DNA of 51,272 nucleotides, from positions 1-51,272 of the forward strand of contig CALDSR010000047.1 in assembly GCA_937924505.1 (NCBI GenBank), in the 5' to 3' direction. Source of the stretch: an uncultured Granulosicoccus sp. GTDB taxonomy: Bacteria > Pseudomonadota > Gammaproteobacteria > Granulosicoccales > Granulosicoccaceae. The position numbers and the translations under genes are program-made. Below are positions 17,048-24,767 of the stretch, in pieces (position 1 is the stretch's first letter; every line of letters starts with the position of its first letter). The notes under the pieces are model-generated. The model was not told where the DNA came from. It made no database searches and was given only the letters and a program-made list of their open reading frames with translations.

Positions 17048-17641
17048 CTAAGTACAATCATCAAGAATTTTTCGAACTCTAACGCTCAATTCTGGAAGTA
17101 CATCTCGTGTAAACCAGTCGTTTCGTTTTAGCCAAATATTGTTACGAGGACTGGGATGTGGGAGTGGTAACAGCGACTCATCATAGTTGGCGTAATCTCG
17201 GACAGTGTCTGTTAATGTTTTCTGTTGGAACGGCAAATGCCATGCCTGCGCATACTGGCCAATGACAAGTGTTAGCTTCAGGTTAGGCAATGATGAAATC
17301 AATTTATCCCGCCAGGTTTGAGCACAGATCGTCTTTGGCGCCAAATCTCCAGAAATTCCTTTACCGGGATAGCAAAATCCCATCGGAAGTATGGCTATCC
17401 TGGTCTCATCGTAAAACAGTTCCTTATCTATGCCCATCCACTCTCGGAGTCTATCCCCACTGGCGTCATCAAATGGAATTCCAGAGTGGTGTACTTTGAT
17501 CCCCGGCGCTTGACCGGCGATCAATATTCGCGCGTCAGGATGACATTGCAATACCGGACGGACTCCGTGGTCAAGTTCGTCGGCACACAGAGTGCAAGAC
17601 CGAACGTTTGATATCAAAGTATCAAATGCATTTTTTGGCAT
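17048..17641 (-). CDS. Uracil-DNA glycosylase family protein
   Basis: Likely base-excision repair enzyme of the UDG superfamily. Motif 1 is ILIAGQAPGIKVHHSG and motif 2 is LPHPSPRNNIW, the active-site loops of the family. Two cysteines in RSCTLCADELDHG near the N-terminus resemble a metal or cluster-binding pair, but the four-cysteine set of family 4 UDG is not complete. The start is ATG 17641; the frame stays open to a TTG at 17650. With 197 residues the gene is complete. It is the leftmost gene of the accessory-looking block and more AT-rich than its neighbours. Confidence 0.85.
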   Translation of the reverse strand: MPKNAFDTLISNVRSCTLCADELDHGVRPVLQCHPDARILIAGQAPGIKVHHSGIPFDDASGDRLREWMGIDKELFYDETRIAILPMGFCYPGKGISGDLAPKTICAQTWRDKLISSLPNLKLTLVIGQYAQAWHLPFQQKTLTDTVRDYANYDESLLPLPHPSPRNNIWLKRNDWFTRDVLPELSVRVRKILDDCT

Positions 17642-17688
17642 ACCGATCAAAAAGGAGAACTTGATGACGGCAAAAAGCCGGTACGTTG

Positions 17689-18255
17689 CTACTGGTTAGA
17701 AGCTAAACTTTTGACCATCATTTCCGCATGACCTTCGTGTACCTTGAATATTTCTAACCCGGCTTCAAACAGAGACTTGACTTCGGCATTTTCGATATTC
17801 GGGATGAAGGAGTTAGCCATCAAGTCGTTGACTGCCTTGTGGTAAGCCAATTCATTCTCGGCGTATCGTTTATCAAAGGCAGCCCCTCGCAACCCGCTCA
17901 ATTCGTCAACAATCTTGACCGAACCGTCAATTAGCTCTTGGCTGAAAAAATTGTCTTTTGGTTGTAATTCCAATTTTGCCAACAACGCTAGAGCTTGTTC
18001 ATTGACTGCTTCATGATCCCGAATCATTGTCTTTGCAAACTCGCGCACAACTGGATCTTGAGAAATACCCAGTGCCAAGTGGGCATATTGAATATCAATG
18101 TTGTCGGCTGTGTAGGCGACATGTGCCAATTCAAGATCATCGAGTTGGTCTGGTGTTCGAGCAGCCTCTTTAGCTTTAGACGCTCCGTATTCCGTGCTGG
18201 CACAACTTGTTAATGCCAAAATTGCCGCTGTCGCTATAAGGAATTTTATTTTCAT
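17689..18255 (-). CDS. DUF4142 family lipoprotein (first paralogue)
   Basis: DUF4142 proteins are exported four-helix, ferritin-like proteins of unknown function. The N-terminus is a lipoprotein signal (MKIKFLIATAAILALTSC, lipobox LTSC). The mature part has the family helices with repeated His/Glu/Asp: LELAHVAYTADNIDIQYAH, MIRDHEAVNEQALALL, ENELAYHKAVNDL and KVHEGHAEMMVKSL. It is strikingly similar to the protein at 19868-20395, about three quarters identical by eye over the mature part, which indicates a fairly recent duplication. A motif shared by both promoters lies 122 bases upstream. Confidence 0.9.
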   Translation of the reverse strand: MKIKFLIATAAILALTSCASTEYGASKAKEAARTPDQLDDLELAHVAYTADNIDIQYAHLALGISQDPVVREFAKTMIRDHEAVNEQALALLAKLELQPKDNFFSQELIDGSVKIVDELSGLRGAAFDKRYAENELAYHKAVNDLMANSFIPNIENAEVKSLFEAGLEIFKVHEGHAEMMVKSLASNQ

Positions 18256-18376
18256 GCGTATACATCCTCAATCCAGTTGTGAACGGAACTCTAGAGCCTG
18301 CATCCGGCGGATGCCCCAGTGTAATTGGGTATTTTAGTGATCACACGAAACTATTAATGATATAACGTACACAGTT

Positions 18377-18395
18377 TTTGACCGATCGTACAAGA
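18377..18395 (+). promoter_or_regulatory. Operator-like motif A, shared with the second DUF4142 promoter
   Basis: TTTGACCGATCGTACAAGA matches 16 of 19 positions of the motif at 20500-20518. It sits between the divergent first DUF4142 gene and araC, 61 bases before the araC start. Each copy is at similar distance (105-122 bases) from a DUF4142 start codon and in the same orientation relative to it. I infer a binding site for the adjacent AraC-type regulator. Confidence 0.55.
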
Positions 18396-18455
18396 TACTT
18401 TTGATTTCTAACCACTACTGTTGAAAATTTCTCTAGAAATAGTTGAGCAGATTAC

Positions 18456-19388
18456 ATGGATCTTCTAAGTGGCATATTGAGTGTAATGAAAATGTCTGGT
18501 TCTCTGTATTTTAGAACCTCATTTACATCGCCTTGGGGGGTGCAAGTACCGTCACACCAGAATGTGTCAAGATTTCACTATGTTCATCGCGGGCGTTGTT
18601 ATCTACGGCTAGAAAATCAAAGCGACGCGCTCTTTCTTGAGCAAGGTGACTTGGTGATTATTACGCGTGGTGCTAGCCATGTAATATCAGAGCCGCAGGA
18701 TGCCGTGATTTCATCATTGGAAACCGTTGTTGAAGAATCCGGCTTTGATGGTCGTGGCGCGCTAATGGTCGGTAGTCCGGAAAACGGACATGAAACACAA
18801 CTGATTTGTGGCCACTTTGCGTTTGATCCTGGCGTAAGGCATGTTCTATTGGACTCTTTACCCGATTACGTGCATGTAAAGGATTATGGGAAAGCGTCTC
18901 CGGATTGGTTGGATAACACGCTTAAAATGATTGGCTCCGAACTAGGTCATGACAAATTGGGTGGTGATCACATTGCGGTTAAACTCTCAGAGATCATATT
19001 CACTCAGGCTATTCGCCATTACATTGAGAATGATGGAAAATCACGTATGGGATTAGCTGGTTTTGCGGACGATCACATCCGTAAAGTGCTAGTTGCGTTA
19101 CATGAGCGCCCTGGGGATGCATGGTCTGTAGAAAAACTCGCGAAGATCGCTGGCATGTCCAGAACTGCGTTTTCCAATCGATTTACAGAGCTGATTGGTA
19201 AAACACCGCTGAACTATCTGATCGATTGGCGAATGCAAATCGCCAGACAAATGTTAATTGATACGGACTATCCAATTATCGATATTGCGCTGAAAACGGG
19301 CTATCAATCCGAGGCCGCTTTCGGGCGAATATTTAAGCGTTATTTCAATATGCCACCAGCGGGATTCAGGCGGAACTGGACGAATTAG
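18456..19388 (+). CDS. AraC family transcriptional regulator with N-terminal cupin domain
   Basis: Ligand-responsive DNA-binding activator. The N-terminal ~180 residues follow the cupin_6 pattern (LSGILSVMKMSGSLYFRTSF, FHYVHRGRCYLRLENQ, LEQGDLVIITRGASHVI). The C-terminal ~100 residues hold the double helix-turn-helix: WSVEKLAKIAGMSRTAFSNR, then IIDIALKTGYQSEAAFGRIF and FKRYFNMPPAGFRRN. The start MDLLSGILSVM is where this subfamily normally begins. The gene lies between the two DUF4142 paralogues and is divergent from the first. Control of both through the shared promoter motif is my inference. Confidence 0.92.
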   Translation: MDLLSGILSVMKMSGSLYFRTSFTSPWGVQVPSHQNVSRFHYVHRGRCYLRLENQSDALFLEQGDLVIITRGASHVISEPQDAVISSLETVVEESGFDGRGALMVGSPENGHETQLICGHFAFDPGVRHVLLDSLPDYVHVKDYGKASPDWLDNTLKMIGSELGHDKLGGDHIAVKLSEIIFTQAIRHYIENDGKSRMGLAGFADDHIRKVLVALHERPGDAWSVEKLAKIAGMSRTAFSNRFTELIGKTPLNYLIDWRMQIARQMLIDTDYPIIDIALKTGYQSEAAFGRIFKRYFNMPPAGFRRNWTN

Positions 19389-19434
19389 TCAAGACGGAGA
19401 TGTCAGTTGCGCGTTACTAACGGCGTCTCTTTCT

Positions 19435-19517
19435 CTAAAGGGTGGTCCAGCACATAGCAAAGTACGACCTCTGCCGCAACACTATTCCATGTGATACAAA
19501 AAAGGACCACCCTTTAG
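19435..19517. repeat. Perfect 14-bp inverted repeat with 55-base spacer between convergent genes
   Basis: CTAAAGGGTGGTCC (19435-19448) and GGACCACCCTTTAG (19504-19517) are exact complements. The element fills the gap between the araC stop and the cupredoxin stop. Read on the minus strand, the right arm also forms a small hairpin (AAAGG, GTGGT loop, CCTTT) running into six Ts, which would terminate the cupredoxin transcript. The long spaced repeat may be a larger terminator or a relic of a miniature element. Confidence 0.75.
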
Positions 19518-19520
19518 TTG

Positions 19521-19868
19521 TTATTCAAACGTCAGTTTCGCTTTCATTGAAGGATGAAATTTGCAGAAATAAGAAATTGTTTGATCACTGGAAACAGTGA
19601 TGCTTCCAGATTCATCTTGTTTTAATTCACCCGTATCGAAAGAGTTGTCGTCAGCACTAGCTGTGTGGGGTACGATGTCTTTATTTATCCAGGTAATCGT
19701 ATCACCGGCTTTTACGGTCAACGAATCAGGGATAAACTTGAACCCGGTGATCTCCACGATGTGTTCCTGTGTGGTCGAGTCGGTGTCATTGGCGTGCGCA
19801 GCCGTTACGAACCCGATACTTAGAACTGCGGCGACAAGGAACGCTAATGAGATTCGTACGTAACTCAT
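19521..19868 (-). CDS. Periplasmic cupredoxin (plastocyanin/amicyanin-like)
   Basis: Small type 1 copper protein. A signal peptide covers residues 1-26 (cleavage after AHA). The mature domain starts VEITGFKFIPDSLTVKAGDT. The copper ligands are all present: the first His in IVPHTAS and the Cys, His and Met in YFCKFHPSMKAK. Its ATG overlaps the TAA stop of the upstream DUF4142 gene by one base, so the two are one operon. A role in electron transfer or oxidative/metal stress with the DUF4142 protein is inferred. Confidence 0.92.
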   Translation of the reverse strand: MSYVRISLAFLVAAVLSIGFVTAAHANDTDSTTQEHIVEITGFKFIPDSLTVKAGDTITWINKDIVPHTASADDNSFDTGELKQDESGSITVSSDQTISYFCKFHPSMKAKLTFE

Positions 19869-20395
19869 TATTTCAAACTCTTGACCATCATCTCTGCATG
19901 GCCTTCATGTGCTTTGAAAATTTCCAGGCCGGCTTTAAATAGATTCTTGACCTCTTCATTTTCTATATTAGGAATAAATGTGTTTCCAACCAGATCATTC
20001 ACCGCCTTATGGTAGGCCAACTCGTTTTCAGCGTACCTTCTGTCGAAAGCATCGCCGCGAAGAGCCGTTAACTCGTCGACGATTTTTACGGCACCTTCCT
20101 GAAGAGATTGGCTCAGAAAGTTATCCTGCGGTTGTGCATTCAATTTCTTGAGTAGTGCCAATGCTTGTTCGTTCACCGCTTCGTGATCACGAATCATGGT
20201 GCGGGCGAACTCGCGGACTTCTGGGTTGGTACTCAGTGCCAGTGCAATGTGTGCGTATTGTATGTCGATATTATCAGCAGTGTATGCTACGTGCGCGATC
20301 TCCAGGTCGTTTAAGTCGGCAGGATTATCTGCTGCGATGGCTTGCCCTCCAAAGATAGGAAGAGCGAGTGCTAGTACGAGATTTTTCAGATTCAT
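19868..20395 (-). CDS. DUF4142 family exported protein (second paralogue)
   Basis: Close relative of the protein at 17689-18255, with the same His/Glu-rich helices (AHVAYTADNIDIQYAHIAL, IRDHEAVNEQALALLKKL, KAHEGHAEMMVKSL). The export signal differs: MNLKNLVLALALPIFGGQAIA is an ordinary Sec signal ending in AIAAD, without a lipobox cysteine. One paralogue should therefore be lipid-anchored and this one soluble in the periplasm. It is the first gene of a two-gene unit with the cupredoxin. Motif B lies 105 bases upstream of its start. Confidence 0.9.
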   Translation of the reverse strand: MNLKNLVLALALPIFGGQAIAADNPADLNDLEIAHVAYTADNIDIQYAHIALALSTNPEVREFARTMIRDHEAVNEQALALLKKLNAQPQDNFLSQSLQEGAVKIVDELTALRGDAFDRRYAENELAYHKAVNDLVGNTFIPNIENEEVKNLFKAGLEIFKAHEGHAEMMVKSLK

Positions 20396-20499
20396 CGATT
20401 ACTCCACTGTTTATCGGATAGCGCATGCCTATGCAAACACCGCGCTGCGTCCATTAACGCCCATTCGATTGCAAGATGAATGATCGATTCACCATAAAA

Positions 20500-20518
20500 T
20501 TTGACCAATCGTGCAAAA
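20500..20518 (+). promoter_or_regulatory. Operator-like motif B upstream of the second DUF4142 gene
   Basis: TTTGACCAATCGTGCAAAA, same consensus as motif A: TTTGACC-R-ATCGT-R-CAA-R-A. It is 105 bases from the DUF4142 start. The three differences are all purine transitions, as expected for a functional site under selection rather than a chance match. Confidence 0.55.
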
Positions 20519-20655
20519 CGTTCTAGCTGGTTCGACACTGGTGCAGCTTGTTAATACAGGTGAAGACTAGAGCAGAACAATGGATACTTACTGGCCACTT
20601 GATTACAGTAAAGCTGAAGCCCTGGATAACGCTCATCGGATCGGCGGAAGAAGTT

Positions 20656-20796
20656 GCCGTAACGCACGACGGTGTCACTGCCGGCACGGTAGTTGGGGCA
20701 ATCAGGGCACATTCCGTGTGTTCCTGTGGTTCGAGTTATGGCTACACACTACTACGAAATCCTATCAGTAGTGTTGTGGGCCAGTATTGGTGGCTT
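20656..20796. repeat. Intergenic repeat, copy 2 (right flank of the 17-20.8 kb block)
   Basis: Counterpart of the repeat at 16841-17000. The core 20656-20718 starts GCCGTAACGCA and ends GCACATTCCGTG; the second block 20769-20796 contains GGCCAGTATT and TGGCT. Both copies are in the same orientation and bracket the UDG/DUF4142/AraC/cupredoxin block. See copy 1 for the alignment. Confidence 0.5.
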
Positions 20797-20801
20797 ATGA
20801 A

Positions 20802-22742
20802 CTAGCTTGTGTTGTCGATAATGCCCCTGGTTTGCAGCGTTGCAATACCTGCTGCTTTCAGCTCGCGCGAGCGATCAATAGTCACGGTCAACAGGATAAC
20901 CGGCGCAAGCCCTACCACAACAATCAATAGTGCTCCCAGCGCAGCCTGACCAATCAATTCGTCCGATGCATATTGATAGACATGCGTCGCCAATGTATCG
21001 AAATTGAAGGGACGTAATACCAATGTGGCGGGGAGCTCCTTCATGCAATCGACGAACACAACCAACGCGGCGGTCAATACACCGCCTTGCATCAACGGGA
21101 GGTGAATTTTTCGCAGGATAGTGCCAGAGGAATGTCCGAGTGAGCGCGCTGCATCGTCCATGTGGGGGCTGATCTTGCGCATGCTGGCGTCCACAGATCC
21201 GTAGGCTACTGCCAGAAATCGTACCGTGTAGGCGAACACCAATGCGAAAACGGTTCCACTCAAAAGTAATCCGGTTGACACATCAAAGTGTTTGCGCAGA
21301 AAGCCATCGAGCGCATTGTCAAATGCGGCAAAAGGAATGATGACGCCAATGGCGAGCACGGCACCGGGAACGGCATAACCGAGACTTGAAATATTGATGC
21401 TTGTTCGCAAGACGTGCGTAGGGTGTAGTCGTTGACTGTAACTCAATAGTATGCCGACAAGAACGGCACTGCCGGCAGCCGTCGCCGAGAGCAGCACCGA
21501 ATGCATGGCGATTTTTCTGAAGTCACTATTCCAGGATTCGGCGAAATACTGGATCGCATAGTCAACGAGTACCCAGGCGGGAATCAGGAAACCCAGTAAC
21601 ACCGGCAACAAACAGAACAGGGTAGCTGCGTAGGCTCGTGAACGTGTCAATGTGTGGCGAGTCAGTGGTCGAAACCGTGTCGCGGTTGGTTGAAAATTCT
21701 CTCGCTGTTTGCGAGAAACCTTTTCCATGCCAATCAGCATCATGACGAAGATCAGCAGAAGACTCGCAATCTGCGCACCACCACCAAGATTGTTCATGCC
21801 TAACCACACATCGTACAAGCCGGCTGTCAATGTGCGAACTGCAAAGTAGTCCACTGTACCGAAATCGTTAAGCGTCTCCATCAATGCCATGGCCAGTCCG
21901 ACGATGATAGCGGGTCGAGCCATCGGTAAGGCCACCTTCAGGAAACGCTGGTGTGAGTTGCCGCCAAGCACCCGTGCCGCTTCAAGAACCGATGCCGATT
22001 GTTCGAGAAAGGCTGCTCGGGCGAGTAAATAGACGTAGGGGTACAACACCAGTGTCAGCATGGTTATCGCACCTGGCAAGCTACGAATGTTGGGAAACCA
22101 GTAGTCGCTGGCAAGTTTCCAACCAAACAGGGTTCTTAACGACGACTGTATAGGACCTGCGTATTCAAGAAGATCGGTGTACACATAAGCGATGACGTAA
22201 GCGGGAACGGCAAACGGTAACAATAAAGCCCAATTGAACAGGGTTCGACCGGGAAATTCATAATGAGTTACGAGCCAGGCTGAGCTCACGCCGATGACGA
22301 GTGTGCCAACGGCGACGCCGATCATCAGCGCGAGTGTATTGAGGATGTAACTTGCGAGAACCGTATTGACCAGATGAGGCCAGATATTTTCAGCCGGGTT
22401 GAAGGCTAGCCAGACAACGGATAGCAATGGCAGGCAGACAATAGCCGCTGTCGCCATCGCAAAGTAGGACCAGATGCGCGAGGAGCGCGATACGGTGGCA
22501 AGTCGATTCTGCCCTGTTGGTGATGAGGCGGTGTCGTCGTTTTGTTTATCTACGCGGATTTGCTGGTAGCGAATTTCGGGGATGCGTACGTTTTCAGCAT
22601 CCGGGTGCACGGCCGTGTTGAGCAGTCGATGGGTATCGATGCTGCCACCCGGCCAGCGCACCCGACGGGGCATGCTGGTGTAGCTAGAGCTGGATCCCCA
22701 GCGCGCTCGCGCACGGCCGTGGACTGCGCTACCGCGACGCAT
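20802..22742 (-). CDS. Iron(III) ABC transporter permease (FbpB/AfuB type), fused two-domain
   Basis: Inner-membrane channel for ferric iron delivered by the binding protein encoded two bases upstream. Two homologous halves with about six helices each are visible. The EAA loops that contact the ATPase are EAARVLGGNSHQRFLKVALP and DAARSLGHSSGTILRKIHLP. The first helix starts only near residue 88. The preceding stretch is Arg/Ser-rich, low in hydrophobicity and unlike family members, which are some 90 residues shorter. A downstream start is possible, although the 2-base spacing favours 22742. No ATPase gene is linked here. Confidence 0.93.
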   Translation of the reverse strand: MRRGSAVHGRARARWGSSSSYTSMPRRVRWPGGSIDTHRLLNTAVHPDAENVRIPEIRYQQIRVDKQNDDTASSPTGQNRLATVSRSSRIWSYFAMATAAIVCLPLLSVVWLAFNPAENIWPHLVNTVLASYILNTLALMIGVAVGTLVIGVSSAWLVTHYEFPGRTLFNWALLLPFAVPAYVIAYVYTDLLEYAGPIQSSLRTLFGWKLASDYWFPNIRSLPGAITMLTLVLYPYVYLLARAAFLEQSASVLEAARVLGGNSHQRFLKVALPMARPAIIVGLAMALMETLNDFGTVDYFAVRTLTAGLYDVWLGMNNLGGGAQIASLLLIFVMMLIGMEKVSRKQRENFQPTATRFRPLTRHTLTRSRAYAATLFCLLPVLLGFLIPAWVLVDYAIQYFAESWNSDFRKIAMHSVLLSATAAGSAVLVGILLSYSQRLHPTHVLRTSINISSLGYAVPGAVLAIGVIIPFAAFDNALDGFLRKHFDVSTGLLLSGTVFALVFAYTVRFLAVAYGSVDASMRKISPHMDDAARSLGHSSGTILRKIHLPLMQGGVLTAALVVFVDCMKELPATLVLRPFNFDTLATHVYQYASDELIGQAALGALLIVVVGLAPVILLTVTIDRSRELKAAGIATLQTRGIIDNTS

Positions 22743-22744
22743 GA

Positions 22745-23788
22745 TCAGCCGTCGTAATTAACTGTATCAACGAGCTTGCTTGCGGTGGCCCGGTATTTTG
22801 CCACCTCAGTCAGGCTAAGCCCGTCGGCTTTGAATTCGCCCCAGGAAGCGACGAGCTCGGATCTTTCTACCGATGGTTTGACTGGATACTCATGGTTACG
22901 CATCGCATAGATAGCTTGTGCTTCGTCACTGGAGAGATATTCCATCAGTTTTTGTGCGCTGTCTCGATTTGGCGCAGCACTGGTCATGATGACGCCACTG
23001 ATATTCATATGGGTACCGCGATCACCCTGATTGGGAAAGACAATATTCACCGTCTCGGCGGCGCCGGCTTGTTCCGGGTCCGACAACATGGCACCCATGT
23101 AGTAGGAATTGATTACGGCCACATCACATTGCCCTTCCGCGATCGCTTTTACCTGTGCGCGGTCGTTGCCCTGTGGTTTGCGTGCAAGATTCGACTTGAC
23201 GCCACTTAGCCACTCTGTCGCTTCAGCCTCACCGTGATGCGCAACAATCGATGCGATCAACTCGACCATGTATTCGTGCTTGCCACTTCGGGTGCAGATG
23301 CGGCCCTTGAGTTCTGGTTTGGCGAGATCTTCGTAACTTTCCACAACGCCATCTGCGACTCGCTCTTTGGCGGTAACAATGATGCGTGCTCTATTGGTCA
23401 GGCCGAACCAATGGCCATCGGGATCGCGATAGATTTCCGGGATATTGTCATTCAACGCTTGGCTAACAACCGCCTGCGTGACCCCGGCGTCCACCGCGCC
23501 GGCCAGACGACCGACGTTTGTCACGAGCAGGAGATCGGCAGGGCTGTTGCGGCCTTCGTTCTCAAGGCGTTCCAGCAAACCCTTTTTGGCAAACACCGTG
23601 TTGACTTTGATTCCCGTGCTGGCAGTGAATGCATCAAACAGTGGATCTGTCAGAAACGGTTGGCGGTAGGAGTAGACGTTGACTTCATCGGCAGCGAAAG
23701 CGCTGGACGTCAAAGTCGTGAGTAATGACGCGGTGATCAAGCCGATCAACACGCGTGATCGTGGTGTGGCGGTTTTGTAGCGGAACAT
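22745..23788 (-). CDS. Iron(III) ABC transporter substrate-binding protein (FbpA/FutA type)
   Basis: Periplasmic ferric-binding protein. I set the start at ATG 23788 because it gives a normal signal peptide (MFRYKTATPRSRVLIGLITA, cleavage at AFAADEV) and leaves the Fur-box-like site outside the gene; the frame is open to 23854. The mature protein starts EVNVYSYRQPFLTDPLFDAF. The double tyrosine in VINSYYMGAML is the iron-coordinating motif of the family, and RAQVKAIAEGQCDVAV precedes it. The length of 347 residues is standard. It forms an operon with the permease. Confidence 0.94.
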   Translation of the reverse strand: MFRYKTATPRSRVLIGLITASLLTTLTSSAFAADEVNVYSYRQPFLTDPLFDAFTASTGIKVNTVFAKKGLLERLENEGRNSPADLLLVTNVGRLAGAVDAGVTQAVVSQALNDNIPEIYRDPDGHWFGLTNRARIIVTAKERVADGVVESYEDLAKPELKGRICTRSGKHEYMVELIASIVAHHGEAEATEWLSGVKSNLARKPQGNDRAQVKAIAEGQCDVAVINSYYMGAMLSDPEQAGAAETVNIVFPNQGDRGTHMNISGVIMTSAAPNRDSAQKLMEYLSSDEAQAIYAMRNHEYPVKPSVERSELVASWGEFKADGLSLTEVAKYRATASKLVDTVNYDG

Positions 23789-23835
23789 AAGTAGCGCACA
23801 GCGATGAAGTATAAAGTGGGCGTTAAGCGTAATAC

Positions 23836-23850
23836 GAATAATTCTTATTA
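23836..23850 (-). promoter_or_regulatory. Fur-box-like site upstream of the ferric-binding protein gene
   Basis: On the minus strand the sequence is TAATAAGAATTATTC, close to the 7-1-7 Fur core TGATAATnATTATCA and itself nearly palindromic. It lies 48 bases upstream of the chosen ATG, in an AT-rich stretch suited to a promoter. Regulation of this iron importer by Fur is well established in related bacteria; the match here is by eye. Confidence 0.5.
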
Positions 23851-23912
23851 ACAACCACGAAAATATTATGGGTATTTCCTACTAAATTAGTCGGGTTTTT
23901 ATTTTTTTAAAT

Positions 23913-24767
23913 TCAGTGAGATAAATGCGTTGTAGCGGTGGTCCGGTTTCGAAGCAGACCGCCTCGCGGCGCGAATAGAAAGGTCACGATGAAAATACCG
24001 GTCAGGATGACGACAATGGTCGGGGCTGGAGCGCTGTCGATGTGGTAGCTGAGCAAAATGCCGGCGACGGTCGAAAAAGCAGCAATTCCGACAGCCCAAC
24101 ACATCATCGTCTCGAAGCGCTGAGTCAGCAGAAACGCGATAGCCCCCGGCGCGATTAACACAGCGATCACGAGAATGATCCCCACCGCTTTGATAGCGGC
24201 AACGATAACCAATGAGAGCAAAGCCAGCAGGCCATAGTGCAATAGCTTGATATTCAAACCAACCACCCTGCCGTGTTGTGGGTCAAACGCAAAGACCAAC
24301 AAGTCACGTCGCTTGAACACGACAATGGCAAGCGCAGGTAGTGTCATCACTGCGGTGATGCCGATGTCTCGCCAGCTTACGCCCAGCATGTCACCAAACA
24401 GAACCTGGTCAAGGTGCAAGTCGGTATTTATTTTTGTAAAAAGTGCGAGTCCCAGTGCAAACATGCCACTGAAAACAATACCCATGACCGTGTCTTCTTT
24501 TAGCCGACTGTTGTTACTGACATAGCCGGTTGCAATCGCGCACAACATCCCAGCGACAAAGGCACCCAGCAGCACGGGTATACCGATGATATACGCGATG
24601 ACAATGCCGGGGAGTACAGCGTGTGACACGGCATCGCCCATCAGCGACCAACCTTTGAGTACAAGCAGACACGATAGGGCTGCAGCTGCCGTTGACACCA
24701 GCAAGCCAACTAACAGTGCTTGCTGCATGAAATCAAGGCTGAGTGGCTCGGTAAAAATCTCGATCAT
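23913..24767 (-). CDS. Manganese/iron ABC transporter permease (SitD type)
   Basis: Second membrane subunit of the four-gene importer, last in the operon. About eight hydrophobic segments are present, with the family motifs LKGWSLMGDAVSHAVLPG near residue 38 and LIAPGAIAFLLTQRFETMM near 205. It is a clear homologue of the permease just upstream. The ATG overlaps that gene's stop by four bases. At 284 residues it is complete. The operon's metal is inferred as manganese from the binding-protein ligands and the linked mntR. Confidence 0.93.
   Translation of the reverse strand: MIEIFTEPLSLDFMQQALLVGLLVSTAAAALSCLLVLKGWSLMGDAVSHAVLPGIVIAYIIGIPVLLGAFVAGMLCAIATGYVSNNSRLKEDTVMGIVFSGMFALGLALFTKINTDLHLDQVLFGDMLGVSWRDIGITAVMTLPALAIVVFKRRDLLVFAFDPQHGRVVGLNIKLLHYGLLALLSLVIVAAIKAVGIILVIAVLIAPGAIAFLLTQRFETMMCWAVGIAAFSTVAGILLSYHIDSAPAPTIVVILTGIFIVTFLFAPRGGLLRNRTTATTHLSH

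Larger units (their letters stand above)
20396..20801. other. Gene-free interval of about 400 bases upstream of the DUF4142-cupredoxin operon
   Basis: Frames open here show no recognisable protein. The left part should hold the promoter of the minus-strand DUF4142 gene and contains motif B (20500-20518). The right part holds repeat copy 2 (20656-20796). The convergent iron permease gene ends at 20802. Confidence 0.7.

Noticed and set aside
16815..20801. Possible insertion sequence or integrative element
   Set aside because: No transposase, integrase, tRNA target or terminal repeats found; only diverged flanking repeats support mobility.
20548..20805. Reading frames in the gap before the iron permease gene
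   Set aside because: Two frames overlap, neither resembles a protein family, and they lie over the intergenic repeat.
23234..23725. 163-residue open frame opposite the ferric-binding protein gene
   Set aside because: Antisense shadow of a well-supported gene with no domain of its own.
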